From contig NZ_LNYR01000048.1 in the NCBI RefSeq assembly GCF_001467955.1, forward strand, positions 62,001 through 126,000: DNA of 64,000 nt, read 5' to 3'. The translations under genes and the position numbers were made by a program. The notes under the pieces were generated by a model. The model was given only the letters and a program-made list of their open reading frames with translations. It had not been told where the DNA came from and did no database searches. Origin of the DNA: Legionella quateirensis. GTDB lineage: Bacteria; Pseudomonadota; Gammaproteobacteria; Legionellales; Legionellaceae. This document shows, one piece after another, positions 27,302 to 35,179 of the stretch. Each line of letters opens with the position of its first letter. Position 1 is the first letter of the stretch.

Positions 27302-28792
27302 TTATGCAGCAGACACGGTATTGGGAGTTGCTTTCATAATAACGTCCTCGATAGCATTTATTTTTTTGACACTGTCGGTGGAGAAAAATGAGAATTTATT
27401 GCCATTCAACATCATGCCAATGCCAAGAGCGATACCATAACCAATTCCGGCAGTGAGAATAATAGCGGTTATGTTCAATATGATGGTCAGCAATCCCCGA
27501 TGTTTTTCAAGCTCAGGGCGATTAGCGGTAATTGATTTATCACAGATTCTTTTAAATTCTATATAATTATCTTGCGTTGGATTAGCAAAATATACTTTAC
27601 CTGCTCTCTTTAATTCACTGTGGAGCACTGAAGCCGCATCAAAAGCGTTCTTATAATGTGTTTGCCCCTTATTTAATTTGAATTGAAATTCATTCTTTTT
27701 TTCATGAAGTAAATGAAGATGTCTATTAAATTGCAACTCAATAACAGGAGCTTGTCTGTGTTCTGATTTCTCTGGTTCATTAGCGTGTTGTTCTTTGAAA
27801 TCGCTTGTATTGGGATTGTCTTGAACTCTTTGTGGTGTTGATTTAAAGTCTAGTAAATCGAGTGATTTTCGTTTGGCGACGAGAGTCGAATAATCCTGTT
27901 CCGTTATTCCATCAAGAAATTCAGCGGCTCTCGTTTTAATTTTCAGCTTCCTATCCATAATGCTCATATTATAAAATTTAGGTTCCATGTAAGGATTACC
28001 ACTATAATGGTTTCTGGTGTGTTGCTTTACATAATCATCAACAGGCTTTCCGTTGTGTCTGACATAATTTTTTCCTGCGATATAGGCATCAAAATAATTT
28101 AATGCTTGAATATGTTTAATTATTGATCCAAAATGCTGCGGTAAATCCATTATTTTTACATAATTTAACGATTTTATTGCTTCCATAAAAAATGGACGAT
28201 TAAATTGGCTTAGTTCACCACGCGTTGTAATAAGGTGCTGAATATAGGCCCCATAATTTGCAAATGTGCCTAATTTCCCATCACTCACGGAAGTACTCAA
28301 AGACTCATGAAGGTTTTCGATTTTAGATAAGGCCAAAGCGTAATCCAAAGCAAAATAAGGACAGTGTTTTCCTTCCGTTTGTAAATATCCACCACTAAAA
28401 GTCAATTTTGCATTTGGACAATGTTCTATTATCGATGATAAGCCTTGAAGAACAGTTTGCATTGAGTTTGCGGCATCTAGAATATAAAACTCTAAGTGCC
28501 CTTGATTCACTCTAACGTCGATTGTACTCCAATGGGTTCCATGTTTATAAACAATCTGAATGCGAGTATGTTCAGGAAGTAACTTTTTATTCTGATTCAA
28601 CTGGATTAAAAACTGATCAAACTCATTCTGTTCAGGATTCATGGCATCTAAATTTAACACCACGCAATTCAATGCGGAATGATGCTTGTCCTTATAGTGT
28701 TTTAAGCTGGCAACTGCTACAGTCATTGCTTCGATAGAGATAGGACAGTCTTTAGATGCAAGCTCTGCTTTAACTTGGTCGATTAGTAACAT
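27302..28792 (-). CDS. YopJ/clan CE-like protein with C-terminal membrane hairpin, candidate effector
   Basis: 496 residues from the ATG at 28792. Upstream in-frame ATGs at 28861 and 28963 fall in or beyond the promoter and are less likely. The N-terminal domain has the clan CE order His-Asp-Gln-Cys: HGTHWSTIDVR (His87), FYILDAAN (Asp106) and LQTEGKHCPYFALDYAL (Gln138, Cys144). His-to-Asp is 19 residues and Gln-to-Cys is 6, as in YopJ. Residues about 340-420 are charged and helical. A hydrophobic hairpin near 435-465 could insert into membranes. No signal peptide. A PmrA-box-like site lies upstream. Acetyltransferase versus deubiquitinase activity cannot be told. Confidence 0.7.
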   Translation of the reverse strand: MLLIDQVKAELASKDCPISIEAMTVAVASLKHYKDKHHSALNCVVLNLDAMNPEQNEFDQFLIQLNQNKKLLPEHTRIQIVYKHGTHWSTIDVRVNQGHLEFYILDAANSMQTVLQGLSSIIEHCPNAKLTFSGGYLQTEGKHCPYFALDYALALSKIENLHESLSTSVSDGKLGTFANYGAYIQHLITTRGELSQFNRPFFMEAIKSLNYVKIMDLPQHFGSIIKHIQALNYFDAYIAGKNYVRHNGKPVDDYVKQHTRNHYSGNPYMEPKFYNMSIMDRKLKIKTRAAEFLDGITEQDYSTLVAKRKSLDLLDFKSTPQRVQDNPNTSDFKEQHANEPEKSEHRQAPVIELQFNRHLHLLHEKKNEFQFKLNKGQTHYKNAFDAASVLHSELKRAGKVYFANPTQDNYIEFKRICDKSITANRPELEKHRGLLTIILNITAIILTAGIGYGIALGIGMMLNGNKFSFFSTDSVKKINAIEDVIMKATPNTVSAA

Positions 28793-28822
28793 AATAATTT
28801 TAGGTTTATTTAAAATGCTCGA

Positions 28823-28828
28823 ATTATA
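28823..28828 (-). promoter_or_regulatory. -10 element of the YopJ-like gene
   Basis: TATAAT on the minus strand, 30 bp upstream of the ATG and 7 bp downstream of the PmrA-box-like site. The -35 region is taken up by the box, as expected for an activator-dependent promoter. Confidence 0.6.
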
Positions 28829-28835
28829 CACAATA

Positions 28836-28855
28836 AATCTTAACGAAATATTAGG
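28836..28855 (-). promoter_or_regulatory. PmrA-box-like site
   Basis: Minus strand CCTAATATT-TC-GTTAAGATT: two 9-bp half-sites with a 2-bp spacer, 15 of 18 positions matching cTTAATatT-N2-cTTAATatT. The 7-bp distance to the -10 is the same as at the site near 12.5 kb. Confidence 0.5.
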
Positions 28856-29102
28856 CGACATCTTTCTTTTCACTATCAAGAAGATAAATACACTTATTCT
28901 CTTGAAGACAGAACAGAACATAAGATCGTGCTCGATAACTACCAAGTGATGAGGAGCGTTCAAGTAGAAGCGGCGGTTCTTAGATGTTTGCGGGTAATTT
29001 CCTAGTGAATTGTCAAAAGTCCCTAGTCAATATTATTCAATTTAATCTTGATCTTAGGACACATAAAAGCGATGATTTTATCTTTTTGAAGCAGGAGATC
29101 GT

Positions 29103-30731
29103 GTGGAACACGAAACAATGGAATTTGATGTCATTATCGTGGGGGCTGGACCTGCGGGTCTATCTGCCGCTATAAAATTAAAACAATTAGCTCAGGCCTC
29201 AAATCGAGAGCTGTCAGTATGCATTTTAGAGAAAGGCGCTCAGATTGGAGCTCATATTCTTTCCGGTGCAGTATTAGAGCCAATAAGTCTCAAAGAATTA
29301 CTACCTGATACATGGCAGAACGCGCCCCTTGATACCCCGGTTAGTCAGGATCAATTCTATTTCCTGACCGAAAAAAAATCGTATAAGTTACCGACTCCCA
29401 AGCCCATGCATAATCAGGGAAACTACATTATTAGTCTAGGTGAGCTTTGTATATTTCTTGCGGAACAGGCCGAAGCCCTGGGTTGTGAAATTTACCCTGG
29501 ATTTGCCGCAACAGAAGTACTGTTCAATGATAAAAATCAGGTTATTGGCATTTCAACGGGCAATGTTGGGATTGATAAAGAAGGCAACGAAACCAATAAT
29601 TTTCAGCCAGGAATGCACTTATTAGCAAAACAAACGCTATTTGCCGAAGGCTGTCGTGGACAGCTTAGTCAGTATTTAATGGGACGATATCATCTTAGAG
29701 ACAATGTGCAACCACAAACTTATGGAATAGGAATAAAAGAATTATGGCAGGTAGATGCTTCTCGTCATGAACCCGGTAAAGTAATTCATACGATAGGCTG
29801 GCCCATGGATCACGCCACCTATGGAGGTTCCTTTATTTATCATCTATCTAAACAACGTGTTGCAATAGGATTTGTTGTCGGTTTGGATTATAAAAATCCA
29901 TGGTTAAATCCATTTGCTGAATTACAACGATTTAAAACACATCCACTAATCAATTCTGTTTTAACAGGTGGTGAACGACTGGGCTACGGGGCGCGTGCAC
30001 TTAATGAAGGCGGATGGCAATCCCTTCCTAAACTCGTTTTTCCAGGCGGAGCATTAATTGGTGATGCGGCGGGTTTTCTCAATGTACCGAAAATCAAGGG
30101 TATACACACCGCGATGCAATCAGGAATGCTTGCTGCTCAGGCTTGTTTTGAAGTTTTAAATCAAGACAATACAAATCAATTTGAATTAAGCACCTATCCA
30201 GAAAAAATAAAAAATTCCTGGTTAGCTCAGGAGCTTTATTCGGTGCGTAATATTAGGCCAGGATTTAAATTAGGGCTTATTCCAGGTTTAATTAATGCTG
30301 CTTTTGAAACCTACATCACCAGGGGCCGCTCTCCGTGGACTTTATCCAATCATGCGGATCATACGAGCCTGATTCCAGCAGAAAAAGCAAAAAAAATTGA
30401 CTATCCAAAACCCGATGGTAAATTAACTTTTGACAAGCTTTCTTCCGTTTTTTTATCCAATACCTATCATGAAGAAAATCAACCTTGCCATCTCAAACTG
30501 CAACAACCGAAATTAGCTATTGATGTGAATCTAAAAGTCTATGCCTCTCCCGAGAGTCGTTATTGCCCTGCTGCTGTATACGAAATAGTTGAAGAAGATC
30601 AAGGACCAAGATTACAGATTAATGCCCAGAACTGCATTCATTGTAAAACCTGTGATATTAAAGATCCTCGTCAAAATATCATCTGGCATGCCCCAGAAGG
30701 TGGTGGTGGCCCTAACTATACAGGAATGTAG
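29103..30731 (+). CDS. electron transfer flavoprotein-ubiquinone oxidoreductase
   Basis: 542 residues. Passes electrons from ETF (fed by acyl-CoA and amino-acid dehydrogenases) to ubiquinone at the inner membrane. GTG start with AGGAG 5 nt upstream. FAD-binding dinucleotide motif VGAGPAGLSAAIKL near the N-terminus; GDAAGFLNVPKIKGIHTAM; C-terminal 4Fe-4S ligands in CPAAVYE and CIHCKTCDIKDP; and the conserved ending PEGGGGPNYTGM. Full length. Followed by a strong terminator. Confidence 0.95.
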   Translation: MEHETMEFDVIIVGAGPAGLSAAIKLKQLAQASNRELSVCILEKGAQIGAHILSGAVLEPISLKELLPDTWQNAPLDTPVSQDQFYFLTEKKSYKLPTPKPMHNQGNYIISLGELCIFLAEQAEALGCEIYPGFAATEVLFNDKNQVIGISTGNVGIDKEGNETNNFQPGMHLLAKQTLFAEGCRGQLSQYLMGRYHLRDNVQPQTYGIGIKELWQVDASRHEPGKVIHTIGWPMDHATYGGSFIYHLSKQRVAIGFVVGLDYKNPWLNPFAELQRFKTHPLINSVLTGGERLGYGARALNEGGWQSLPKLVFPGGALIGDAAGFLNVPKIKGIHTAMQSGMLAAQACFEVLNQDNTNQFELSTYPEKIKNSWLAQELYSVRNIRPGFKLGLIPGLINAAFETYITRGRSPWTLSNHADHTSLIPAEKAKKIDYPKPDGKLTFDKLSSVFLSNTYHEENQPCHLKLQQPKLAIDVNLKVYASPESRYCPAAVYEIVEEDQGPRLQINAQNCIHCKTCDIKDPRQNIIWHAPEGGGGPNYTGM

Positions 30732-30744
30732 GCTATTTGATTGT

Positions 30745-30773
30745 CCCGCCATAAATCACTTCATGGCGGGTTT
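30745..30773 (+). terminator. rho-independent terminator
   Basis: Stem CCCGCCAT / ATGGCGGG (30745-30752 and 30763-30770) with a 10-nt loop, followed by TTT. It lies between the convergent oxidoreductase and YHS genes and may serve the rightward one. Confidence 0.75.
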
Positions 30774-30785
30774 GAACCTGAGGTT

Positions 30786-31241
30786 TTAGATACTTTCCGG
30801 GTCTTTATTGATAATTTTAGGCCATTCATCATTCGCTTTTTTGATATAGCCATTGATGTCTTTAGACCAAATTTCCTGAATCTGGTTGTTAAGATTCAGA
30901 TAGAGAGTTCCATTTACAATCTTCCATGCCAAAGGATCACTGATTATCTTTTTCCCAACGGATACACCATAGGCACAATAACCTCCATATGCAGGCAAGT
31001 ATTTTTTAGGATCCGCCTGAAATGCTTTTTTATTGGCGTCAGTTGCAAAAATATAACTTATCCCGTTATAAAAAACCGTATGATTGCCACTCCCTCGAAC
31101 AGGGCCACTGTTTTGATGGTATGAAACCAGATCATAGCCTTGCGCACCTACCAGGCTGTTGGCAAAATCGGCAGCAAATCCTGTACCAGATAAGTTAAAC
31201 CAGACGCTTAGCAAAACAACTAAAAATTTAAAGTTTTTCAT
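30786..31241 (-). CDS. exported YHS-domain protein
   Basis: 151 residues from the ATG at 31241 (AAGG suitably upstream; an ATG three codons earlier has none). Signal peptide at about 1-22 (FLVVLLSVWFNLSGTGFA). The YHS domain is seen at VGAQGYDLVSYHQNSGPVRGS through FYNGISYIFATDANKKAFQADPKKYLPAYGGYCAYG. YHS domains are linked to metal (often copper) binding; the Tyr/Cys residues of YGGYCAYG are in place. Likely periplasmic. No operon partner. Confidence 0.85.
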   Translation of the reverse strand: MKNFKFLVVLLSVWFNLSGTGFAADFANSLVGAQGYDLVSYHQNSGPVRGSGNHTVFYNGISYIFATDANKKAFQADPKKYLPAYGGYCAYGVSVGKKIISDPLAWKIVNGTLYLNLNNQIQEIWSKDINGYIKKANDEWPKIINKDPESI

Positions 31242-31433
31242 CCTATCCATCCTTATTCATTAACACGCTCAGCAGTTATATCTATCTGTTTAAATAGATT
31301 ATCAGGAGGTATTACTTATTCATCCTATTAAATAGAATAGGAGTTACTCGCAAATTATGCCATAACGTTCAATACTCTTTTTATGCGGGCATGCACTTAA
31401 TTCAAAAGAATTACAAACTCCAATTGAACTACA

Positions 31434-32522
31434 TCATATAACAGCAGGTTTTAAAATTTCCTTATAATTTGGATAAAAATCTTCAAGCTGCTGGGATAAA
31501 TGATCTACTGTACCCAAAGGAAACCAAATATCGGGTTTCGGTCTAGCACCTTCATGAAGTATAAGTTCCTGCATCAGGAGACCCAGTTTATTAACATCCA
31601 ACTCAATACCTCTATCACCGATTAATGCTTTGACCTTTAAAAGTTCTAAAGCGTCTCTTATCTTGGGCATAGAAAGCCAGATCTGAGGATCCATTTGATA
31701 AATATCATTAGTCTCTAAAGTACTGAGCAAGGACAATGCCTTAGTGTAATCATCAAAAGTCACAGTTAAGTAATTTTTTTCTATTCGCTCCAGAATCTGA
31801 CCCAAGTTGATGGCAATATGATAAGCATCCATATCTCTGTTCAGACTCAGTTCTTCAAATCGCTTTAAACAATTCATAACATAATCCTGGATTGAAGAAA
31901 GCAAGGGTTTAACAAAAACACCCTTATCTGTTGTAAATTGTCTGACCTTCACAGCTGAATGCATGGTATCAGGAACTACCATCTGTTCCGTTATACCAAT
32001 ACTGGAACCATCCAGCCCATCGGAACATTCTTCGCGACAGTCAAAATCAGCAAGAAGATCTAAAAGATGTTTAAAATTATAATCATATAAATCAACAAAC
32101 GCATAACACTCCATGTGCAAAAAAATACGTGAATCATGAGTAGTAAACTTGAGCTGAAAGTAAGAATAGACAGGGAACTCAGCAGAGTCTATGGACGAGT
32201 GAATACCAGGAATATGTCTTTTCAGCTGGCTCAGTAACAGTTGATGATGAATTCTATGACAAACAGCAAAATAAATCGTTAACGAATCAGAAGTGGTTTT
32301 AACCAAGGTGGGTTGAAAATAATTCTGAAAACAAAATCCATAAGCTTTTTTAAGCGATATAGAATCATTTGACAGGGGAATCCCTAAAGAAGTACCCGCT
32401 GTAAAAAATGTTGGCAATCGAGTCAAAGTGCTCATTGAGCTGTCTTGTTCCTCCGTATCCAGACTACCCTTATCTTTGTCCAGAATGTATGTATCACCAT
32501 CAATTTTATTTATACCCCTCAT
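31434..32522 (-). CDS. orphan 362-residue protein, possible effector
   Basis: Not recognised. No signal peptide or membrane helix. The N-terminal ~45 residues are polar and probably flexible. Residues 60-150 show alternating strands (SLTIYFAVCHRIHHQ, VYSYFQLKFTTHDSRIFLHMECYAFVDLY). The second half is helical (SLNRDMDAYHIAINLGQILERIEKNYL). It lies alone next to a tRNA-bounded island. TTGACT at about 32614-32619 (minus strand) is a plausible -35. The gene is long and ATG-initiated, so it is probably real; function unknown. Confidence 0.65.
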   Translation of the reverse strand: MRGINKIDGDTYILDKDKGSLDTEEQDSSMSTLTRLPTFFTAGTSLGIPLSNDSISLKKAYGFCFQNYFQPTLVKTTSDSLTIYFAVCHRIHHQLLLSQLKRHIPGIHSSIDSAEFPVYSYFQLKFTTHDSRIFLHMECYAFVDLYDYNFKHLLDLLADFDCREECSDGLDGSSIGITEQMVVPDTMHSAVKVRQFTTDKGVFVKPLLSSIQDYVMNCLKRFEELSLNRDMDAYHIAINLGQILERIEKNYLTVTFDDYTKALSLLSTLETNDIYQMDPQIWLSMPKIRDALELLKVKALIGDRGIELDVNKLGLLMQELILHEGARPKPDIWFPLGTVDHLSQQLEDFYPNYKEILKPAVI

Positions 32523-32911
32523 AAAAACATCCTTTTAATATTTAAAACTCCATAGAACCACAACCTGCCAATCAGTGGAGGCGTAATCGAAGGTACCGTA
32601 ATTTAAAAGATCAAGTCAAGTATCAGAAAATGATATAAAATCCATTGAACTACATTTTAAATAAAATGACGGATACAGCCTATATTTTCATTACTGATCA
32701 CATTAAGTTGAACTCCCACCGGATTACAGTGTTCCAATGTCATATGTTCACAGCAATAACACAATATCAAATGTGCTCACATCAACTAATATGACTATAA
32801 AAAACACCGTATCATATATCCTCATAAGCCTGTTAAAAATACAATTTTACAACAGAACCACTTTAATTCCGTTGTCATTTATCGATGATAAAGGTAGACT
32901 TGCCACTGTGA
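32523..32911. other. intergenic region before tRNA-Arg
   Basis: 389 bp holding the promoter of the leftward orphan and, presumably, of the tRNA. AT-rich. An open frame at 32737-32934 runs into the tRNA and is not credible. No repeats noticed. Confidence 0.5.
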
Positions 32912-32988
32912 GTCCCGGTGGCGCAGCTGGATAGCGCGGCCCCCTCCTAAGGGGCAGGTCACAGGTTCGAATCCTGTTCGGGACGCCA
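32912..32988 (+). tRNA. tRNA-Arg (CCT anticodon)
   Basis: 77 nt with an encoded CCA end. Acceptor stem GTCCCGG / TCGGGAC, D arm GCGC...GCGC, anticodon stem GCCCC / GGGGC around loop CTCCTAA (anticodon CCT, reading AGG), T arm with GGTTCGAATCC. Its 3' 49 bp are repeated exactly at 37078-37126, so it is the integration target of an island. Confidence 0.95.
32940..32988. repeat. attL, left copy of the 49-bp direct repeat
   Basis: The 3' half of tRNA-Arg from the anticodon stem to CCA. Identical over 49 bp to 37078-37126. An exact tRNA 3'-end duplication is the standard footprint of tyrosine-recombinase integration. Confidence 0.9.
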
Positions 32989-33179
32989 CTAAAATCAAAG
33001 AGTTACGAAATTTATTCTTGTCTAGACTTACTTTTTAGGGTGCATCCAGGGTGCAAATTAAAAGTGTCTGCAAATACCGCCATCTAATAACACGTGTCTA
33101 AACAGTTTCAGCGCACCATAACAATGTGTAATTCTCATTTAAAGTGGATTTTTTTGATTTCCTAATCTTTTTTAAGATA

Positions 33180-33199
33180 ATTCTCATTATAATAAGAAA
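33180..33199. promoter_or_regulatory. HipB operator-like palindrome, upstream
   Basis: ATTCTCATTA-TAATAAGAAA: the same half-site as the perfect palindrome 49 bp downstream, with two mismatches in the right arm. It lies just upstream of the hipBA -35. Confidence 0.65.
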
Positions 33200-33202
33200 T
33201 AT

Positions 33203-33230
33203 TTGAAAAAAAGGCTAAATTAGCTATAAT
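33203..33230 (+). promoter_or_regulatory. hipBA promoter
   Basis: TTGAAA (33203-33208), 16-bp spacer, TATAAT (33225-33230). It is flanked by the two palindromes, the second overlapping the end of the -10, as expected for autorepression by HipB. Confidence 0.7.
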
Positions 33231-33248
33231 TCTCATTATAATGAGAAT
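33229..33248. promoter_or_regulatory. HipB operator-like palindrome, perfect
   Basis: ATTCTCATTA-TAATGAGAAT, a perfect 20-bp palindrome at the presumed transcription start of hipBA. A further half-site (ATTCTCATTT) is at 33131-33140. Confidence 0.75.
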
Positions 33249-33261
33249 AGGGTTACCCAAA

Positions 33262-33483
33262 ATGAATAAGTATCATATCGAGAACCTGGAAGAGTTAGCA
33301 GAAGTACTCAAAACTAGACGTCGGGAATTGAATATAACTCAAAAAACCTTGGCGGATTTTTGCAATCTTTCTCATAATGGCATTAGTCGCATCGAACTCG
33401 CGCAATCTGATGCTCAACTATCAACACTTTTAAAAATGTCTAAAATTCTAGGTTTTAAAATTATACTCGAGATGGAACAATGA
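33262..33483 (+). CDS. hipB: HipB-type antitoxin, XRE-family repressor
   Basis: 73 residues from the ATG at 33262. An ATG at 33241 is open but lies inside the operator palindrome. A Cro/C1-type helix-turn-helix fills most of the protein (LAEVLKTRRRELNITQKTLADFCNLSHNGISRIE, about residues 8-41), with a short C-terminal strand (FKIILEMEQ) typical of HipB. It neutralises HipA and represses the operon. Its stop overlaps the hipA start by 4 bp (ATGA). Two matching palindromes flank its promoter. Confidence 0.87.
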   Translation: MNKYHIENLEELAEVLKTRRRELNITQKTLADFCNLSHNGISRIELAQSDAQLSTLLKMSKILGFKIILEMEQ

Positions 33484-34733
33484 AAGTACTTTATGTGTTC
33501 TATGAAAATAAAAGAGTAGGTATTTTTTCGCGTGATGAAAATCTAGTTTCTTCTTTTTCTTATGATGAACAATGGCAAGTTGACAAAAATAGCTTTCCAC
33601 TAAGTCTAGCTATGCCCCTCTCCCAGAAATCTTTTAATAATAGAATTACTCTATCCTTTTTTGAAAATCTTCTTCCCGAAGGTGATGTACGAGACATTTT
33701 GGAAAATGACCATAATATTCATGGTTCTTTCGAGTTCTTAGAGCGCTTTGGTCAAGATTGTGCAGGAGCGGTTATTATTACCTCTAATGAGAATTTTTCA
33801 TATAGACCTAGTTCTTCTATGAAAGAAATAGATATAGAGAAAATATATTCAGCAATAAGTAAAAAAAAATCTATTGCTGAAGTAATCTCTCACATGGAAC
33901 CAGGATATCTCTCTCTAGCTGGAGCGCAAGACAAATTCGCAGCTATTTTAAAAAACGGAAATATCTTTTTACCCACCGAGGGAGCACCAACTACCCATAT
34001 AATTAAAACCCCTATAATTCGACATGGGATTAAAGAATCAGTATATAACGAATTTTATTGTATGGAATTAGCTCGAGCTATTGGGCTTCCTGTAGCTCCT
34101 TGTGAAATTATGGAAGGAGTCTATCCTCTTTTTATAACAGAACGATACGATCGTATTAAAGACAATCAAGGAATAGTGCATCGACTGCATCAGCAAGACT
34201 TCTGTCAGGCACAAGGGGTAGTGAGCGAAGCTAAGTATGAATTTAAAGATGGTCCAAGTATCAAAGGCAATTATGAATTATTACTTAAAAATGTCTCAGC
34301 AACCAAGCGTATTCAGGCTATACAAGATTTCCTCTCTTGGATATGTTTTAATTTACTTATTGGAAATAACGACGGCCACTCTAAGAATCTTTCTTTATTG
34401 TTAGTTAACAACAAAAACGAACTTGCCCCATTTTATGATCTTCTATGCACAGCGATTTATGAAAGTTTGCACAAGGATTTTTCTTTTAAAATAGGAGATC
34501 GATATACTTTTGCCAAAATAGGCTTGAATCAGTTTAACCTTCTTGAGAGGGAGTTAAATGTAAAAAAAGGTACATTCACCCAACGAGTTAAAGATATGCG
34601 AGAGCTGATTTTAATTAATAAAGATCTAGTTCTGGAAGAAATAATGGATAAACATCCACTAGCAAAAATACCTAAACGTATTAGTGCCTTGATTGAAAAG
34701 CGAGCAAAAGGTTTGCGTCAACAAGGTGTTTGA
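33480..34733 (+). CDS. hipA: HipA-type serine/threonine kinase toxin
   Basis: 417 residues, full length: N-terminal subdomain (1-100, PLSLAMPLSQKSF and FFENLLPEGDVR) and kinase core. Gly-rich segment SLAGAQDK with Ser145 at the usual autophosphorylation site, Lys176 in HIIKTPI for ATP, catalytic loop GNNDGHSKN (Asp298, Asn303) and metal Asp320 in PFYDLL. E. coli HipA phosphorylates glutamyl-tRNA synthetase; the target here is unknown. The N-terminal domain is not split off as in HipBST systems. All catalytic residues are intact, so it should be active. Confidence 0.9.
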   Translation: MKVLYVFYENKRVGIFSRDENLVSSFSYDEQWQVDKNSFPLSLAMPLSQKSFNNRITLSFFENLLPEGDVRDILENDHNIHGSFEFLERFGQDCAGAVIITSNENFSYRPSSSMKEIDIEKIYSAISKKKSIAEVISHMEPGYLSLAGAQDKFAAILKNGNIFLPTEGAPTTHIIKTPIIRHGIKESVYNEFYCMELARAIGLPVAPCEIMEGVYPLFITERYDRIKDNQGIVHRLHQQDFCQAQGVVSEAKYEFKDGPSIKGNYELLLKNVSATKRIQAIQDFLSWICFNLLIGNNDGHSKNLSLLLVNNKNELAPFYDLLCTAIYESLHKDFSFKIGDRYTFAKIGLNQFNLLERELNVKKGTFTQRVKDMRELILINKDLVLEEIMDKHPLAKIPKRISALIEKRAKGLRQQGV

Positions 34734-34869
34734 ACTATTGATCTGGATAACTCTAGTACTTTTAAGGAAAGAAAGTAAGAAACATTCGAATGAATGTATA
34801 TTGCGCCCTTGCTTTTAGAGATCTGGCACTGTGCGCTAAATCTGTTAACTCATTTGCGGAGAAATGATC

Positions 34870-35076
34870 ATGTCTACGAAGACAGTATCGCAGATGGAAG
34901 CTGTTCTCTTGGATAGAATCGAAAAAGCTAAAATCAAGTTAGATAAATTACAACAAAAGCACAAACTTGAAATTGGTACTCTTGCCTACAAAGACGGCCT
35001 TCATCAATTTGATATTAAGCATTTGGATACAGCATTTTTAAAACGTGCTGGGGAGTTATTTAATGGCAATTCTTAA
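34870..35076 (+). CDS. TraD-like conjugal transfer accessory protein
   Basis: 68 residues from the ATG at 34870 (GGAG 8 nt upstream; an ATG two codons earlier is too close to the SD). An N-terminal charged helix (MEAVLLDRIEKAKIKLDKLQQKHKLE) then IGTLAYKDGLHQFDIKHLDTAFLKRAGELF, which fits the short TraD family of Ti-type and Legionella mobile elements (basic helix, then lG-x-L-a-x-K-x-GL). In such elements it sits beside the relaxase traA, which is missing here. It marks the island as descended from a conjugative element. Confidence 0.65.
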   Translation: MSTKTVSQMEAVLLDRIEKAKIKLDKLQQKHKLEIGTLAYKDGLHQFDIKHLDTAFLKRAGELFNGNS

Positions 35077-35146
35077 ACAAATTGAAAAAGAAAAACAAAT
35101 TATTGCCCGTTGTGAAAACTCTCTTTCCTTAGAAAAAATAAAATAG
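35063..35146 (+). CDS. 27-residue peptide overlapping the traD-like gene
   Basis: ATG at 35063 with GGAG 7 nt upstream, stop TAG at 35144-35146; overlaps the previous gene by 14 bp. Peptide: Lys/Glu-rich helix starting MAILKQIEKEKQIIARC. It could be the stump of a larger mobilisation gene that followed traD, or a translated small protein. I cannot assign it. Confidence 0.4.
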   Translation: MAILKQIEKEKQIIARCENSLSLEKIK

Positions 35147-35179
35147 TGTTAATAGACGTCAGCTGTAGCAAATTTAAAT

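Larger units (their letters stand above)
28793..29102. other. divergent regulatory region
   Basis: 310 bp between the leftward YopJ-like gene and the rightward ETF-ubiquinone oxidoreductase gene. The left part holds the promoter and PmrA-box-like site of the YopJ-like gene. The right part should hold the promoter of the oxidoreductase, for which I cannot pick a convincing -35/-10 pair. No gene is supported here. Confidence 0.5.

Noticed and set aside
32737-32934. Open reading frame running into the tRNA-Arg gene
   Set aside because: Low-quality start, overlaps a structural RNA, and has no recognisable protein features.
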